DNA of 64,000 bases, taken from assembly GCF_964199755.1 (NCBI RefSeq), contig NC_133896.1, forward strand, positions 94,612,200-94,676,199. The letters are read 5' to 3'. This DNA is from Larus michahellis. Lineage: Eukaryota > Chordata > Aves > Charadriiformes > Laridae. This document shows positions 61,000-64,000 of this stretch, in pieces; positions within the stretch are counted from its first letter, which is position 1; each line of letters starts with the position of its first letter. Position numbers and translations under genes: made by a program. The notes below the pieces were generated by a model. The model was not told the origin of the DNA, did no database searches, and was given only the letters and a program-made list of their open reading frames with translations.

Positions 61000-63269
61000 A
61001 GACCCCCTTTTCGGTGCCATACAGCTCTTTGAAAGGCACCTTTCTCAGATGCTAAAGTATGACTGGAGGGAGGTGCGCTGACAGCAGTTCTCAGAGCAGA
61101 GACCAGCTGTAAGCCCAGGTTCTAAAGAAAATCAAGGTGGTTTCATCCAGAGACCCAGCCTTTATGCAAATGTCATCTGGAGACATGGCAGACCCCTGTG
61201 AGCTTGGATTCACTTACTAACACAGTGCAAGGCCAAGTCTGCTCAGGCTTTGCAGGCTTTCTTGTCCCCAAAGCGAGGAGCTCTTCTCACTATCCAGCTG
61301 GAGAGCAGACAACCTCTGTAGGTGCCATGCAAGACCTTAAGTCACATGGAGACTCCTTCTGTGTCACCCCTCCCTTCAGAAATGCAACTGGGGAAAAAAG
61401 TTGAAAATCCCATCCTGTTAGGTCTCAGCCATCCTGCCACGCTAGTCAGATTCCCAAAAACTGTGCTGGTGACGGTTTCCTGTTAGTCTTCCTGTTGGGC
61501 TGGTTCCTGGGAGGTAGGGTCTCACTCTTGTAGAACGAGGTGCCTTTGCCCCATCCTGAGTGGGGGCCTTCAAAAGGACTAGCTTGAGCTCACACTCGCC
61601 TACTCAGTGGACACGTGTGGTGTTTACAGTTTTCATTTCGTGTTCTCCACCCCAGACCTTGACATTTCTCGCAAGCCTGCCCGCAGGCTGGGACAGCTGT
61701 TGCTCTGCGAGGCAGACTGGTGGGCCATGTTGCGCTCGTCCACCATGATCTTACACTAGAACTTGGTCTGCCAGTGCCCTTCATCTAAAACTGAACTAAT
61801 CAAAGCCCATGACTGCCCTTCCTTCATGCCTGAGCTTCATTTGTGGGGAGAGTGGAAAGGGAATACGATAATTCTCTTTAAACACCCAAGAGGGAAAAGA
61901 GCTATTTAAGCACCAAGCCTGAGGACAAACTGGCTATGAATAAACCAAGTCTGGGAACTAGGAAGTCCCTAATCACCGGAGGAGGAAGACATCAAGGGGA
62001 GAACAGCCCAACGAGATTTAAATGGACATTGACTGGGTTGTGACAGATTGAATGACACTGTCCCTGGTTTGATGACCAAAGATGTCCTTTTGCAGCCTCT
62101 GTCCCTAAAGGACAGGCTTCAGGTAAGGAATCCATGGCCTAGGAAAGAAGTGACTTAGCAAGGTCCAAGTTCTCCTTTTTTTTTTTCCTTTTTTTCTTTT
62201 TTTTTTTCTCTTTTGCACATTGGGATTTACCTACATACATGAGACAAAACCTTGCCTGAGGAAATAGAACGAGTAGCAGCGGTGAAGAACTCAATTCCCC
62301 GGGGGGGGCCGCAGAGCTGGCGTTCGCTCCTCCCCTCCCTGGCGCCCTGGGACGGCCAGTGCTCCCTCCTAAGCAATGCTGATGGTGCTCATTCCTGCCC
62401 GCTCGCTGGCACAGCCCTGGCGAAGGCCAGCTGCCGTACATGATACGTCCTTTTTCTGGGAACCCTGTCCTGCCCTGGCAGGAGATGGGATGCTGTCAGC
62501 TAGCAGACCTCTGACACCTTGAACCCTGCGCAATGGGGCTCTGTGTTTTTTAAGGCTTTCCTCAGTTCTTGTTTCTCACCTTCTTGGGTAAAAGGCTTGT
62601 CTTGTCTCAAGGAACCCTCCATTCCCGCAGGACTCCCCCTCGCTGATCATTCCTGCGGATGCAGGATGGGAGCTCCCTGCTCCTGCCTGCAGCGTCCTGG
62701 GCTCTCTGGGGTTTCATAGGCGCTGGCTCACACCCACTTGGTCAGAAACTCGAGAAATCTGACTTGTTCCTGGGAGCTGGAGGTGTAGGAATGACATGGG
62801 CAATGGTCTGCGGAGGTGAATGGGCTGAATATCAAGCATGCTTCCCTCCTGCAGCAGCTACTGAAAGGAGACAGCTTGTGCCCTGCGTAGGCTTCACGGC
62901 AGCATCCAGCCTTGGGTTGCAAAGCAGCCTCTCTGAGGCCGGAAGGACAACAAGGCAGCGAGAGCCTCACTTTTGCCGAGGACAGCCCCCAGGCTGCACC
63001 TCTGGTCTCCGTTTTGTCGAAGGGGAGCTTAGCGGGGTGGCCCCTGGGCACCGTCCCAGAGCCCACAGCCTGGGTCAGCACATGGACGCACGCACGGACG
63101 CACGGCCCGGGCTGTCCCCGGCGTGCCAGCTGCCCAGCTGAGTCGGCAAAACACCTGTGATGCGGTGCCAGCGAGGGCTGGCCGGCAGCAGTGGCAGGTG
63201 GCCCCTGCACCCGTGGGTGCTGTGTGGGCACAGGCACCGGCCCCGGTCAGCTCAGGGCTGGGGAGGCTG

Positions 63270-63450
63270 TGCTTTGGCTTACCCCTCGCTAAAATTAGGG
63301 ATGCCCGCTGCGGATAAAAATACTAACTATGCGAAACCTTTAGGGAGGCAGCCAAAGAGCACATCGTATGTCTGACCGGGCTGAGCGGCTGCGCGGCAAT
63401 TAAAGCCCCGGGAAGGCGTTCTTGGAGCATTACCTGTGAAAGCCACCTCC
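63270..63450. promoter_or_regulatory. CASQ2: Candidate cardiac enhancer block in CASQ2 intron 1
   Basis: A repeat-free patch contains a perfect MEF2 consensus, CTAAAATTAG (63289-63298). A second A/T core, TAAAAATA (63315-63322), lies just downstream inside a GATAAAAATAC context that also offers a GATA-like core. MEF2 and GATA sites are typical of heart enhancers, and the host gene is cardiac. This is inference; conservation and activity are unknown. Confidence 0.35.
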
Positions 63451-64000
63451 GCAGGAGTGACCTTTGGGTGTTCCATATTTGGGGACTTGCCTTTTAGTCC
63501 GAGGAGCAGCGACTCCCAGGGAGGGCAGGTTCAGCCATAAACGGCCTCTCCTGGCAGCTCAGGTGGTGGAAAAGGGCAGGAAGGTGGGACCAACATGCTC
63601 TCCCCCAGTTCGGCTGCCAAAGAGTGGCTCCTCTAGTGGCAGCTGCTCCGCAGGCTTCTGCCCCTTCCCTTTGACCACCATGATGTGTCAGGACCTGTAA
63701 TTCGCTGGTCTGAATTATGCAAGAACCCAAAATGTTGCTGGTGGAGGTATGCAAGGGGATGCTAGAGGAGACCACACAGCATTAGGAAGGAGAGATATCC
63801 CCCTCTGCTCTCCAATAACCTGCCTACCAGCTCTAACAACAGAGAAGCCAACTGTAGCATGAAGGCATGAGTCCTGCATACGGATTCAAAGCTTTTGGGG
63901 AAATGCCATCTTTTGCCATCTCCTCCTGCTGTTTCTGAAAATAAAATCCTAACATTTTGGGATATAAAATCATCATCAACCAGGTTCTGACCATCAACAT

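Larger units (their letters stand above)
54745..64000 (+). other. CASQ2: CASQ2 intron 1 (first 9.3 kb)
   Basis: The intron starts with GTAAGC. No second exon was found: the expected protein segment after residue 78 (a 'VAQVLE...IGFGMVD'-like stretch) is not encoded downstream behind a splice acceptor. The region holds a TATAAA-type repeat (60254-60282), T-rich tracts near 62177-62212, and a possible regulatory block at 63270-63450. No gene nested in the intron was recognised. Confidence 0.85.

Noticed and set aside
63540-63640. Reading LAAQVVEKG resembling the start of CASQ2 exon 2
   Set aside because: Similarity ends after a few residues, no GFGMVD-like segment follows, and there is no good acceptor at the expected phase.

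Overview
The window looks like a bird nuclear genome, seen on the + strand. It carries several CR1 LINE fragments with the avian 3' signature (tails of the ATTCTATG/ATTCTGTG type), a probable ERV-L-like solo LTR, and two conserved vertebrate genes in the same orientation: NHLH2 (neuronal bHLH factor; coding exon 16868-17338) and the first exon of CASQ2 (cardiac calsequestrin; 54511-54744). NHLH2 and CASQ2 are also neighbours on one strand in mammals, so this is conserved synteny. The species cannot be named from the sequence; another sauropsid is possible but less likely.

Layout: 1-13 kb is upstream intergenic DNA with one old CR1 fragment and some low-repeat, AT-rich blocks that read like conserved regulatory DNA. 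A CpG-rich block at 13.9-14.75 kb ending in a good splice donor is the likely NHLH2 5' untranslated exon. It is followed by a putative intron full of simple repeats (CCTCT, TTA, G-runs), then the single NHLH2 coding exon with a large polyglycine insertion, and a 1.3-kb 3' UTR ending in two AATAAA signals near 18.6 kb. From 18.6 to 54 kb is intergenic: a 277-bp AAAAG satellite, old CR1 pieces, an unidentified coding-like but broken stretch on the minus strand (28.2-30.2 kb), a nested pair of CR1 elements (39.57-40.97 kb) that abuts a small CpG island with a perfect CRE and a CTCF-like site (40.96-41.3 kb), a minus-strand CR1, an unusually long anonymous ORF (44.57-45.57 kb), and a solo LTR (47.6-48.2 kb). 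A promoter region with MEF2 and CArG-like motifs precedes CASQ2 exon 1. Everything after 54744 is the beginning of CASQ2 intron 1; exon 2 was not found.

The two genes do not share a pathway. NHLH2 is a hypothalamic/neuronal transcription factor and CASQ2 is the calcium buffer of cardiac sarcoplasmic reticulum. The interest of the intergenic region is therefore how a neuronal and a cardiac domain are kept apart; the CpG/CTCF-like block near 41 kb is a candidate boundary. No bacterial-type system, CRISPR array, tRNA or rRNA was seen. Exon limits outside the two coding segments, and all regulatory calls, are inference.
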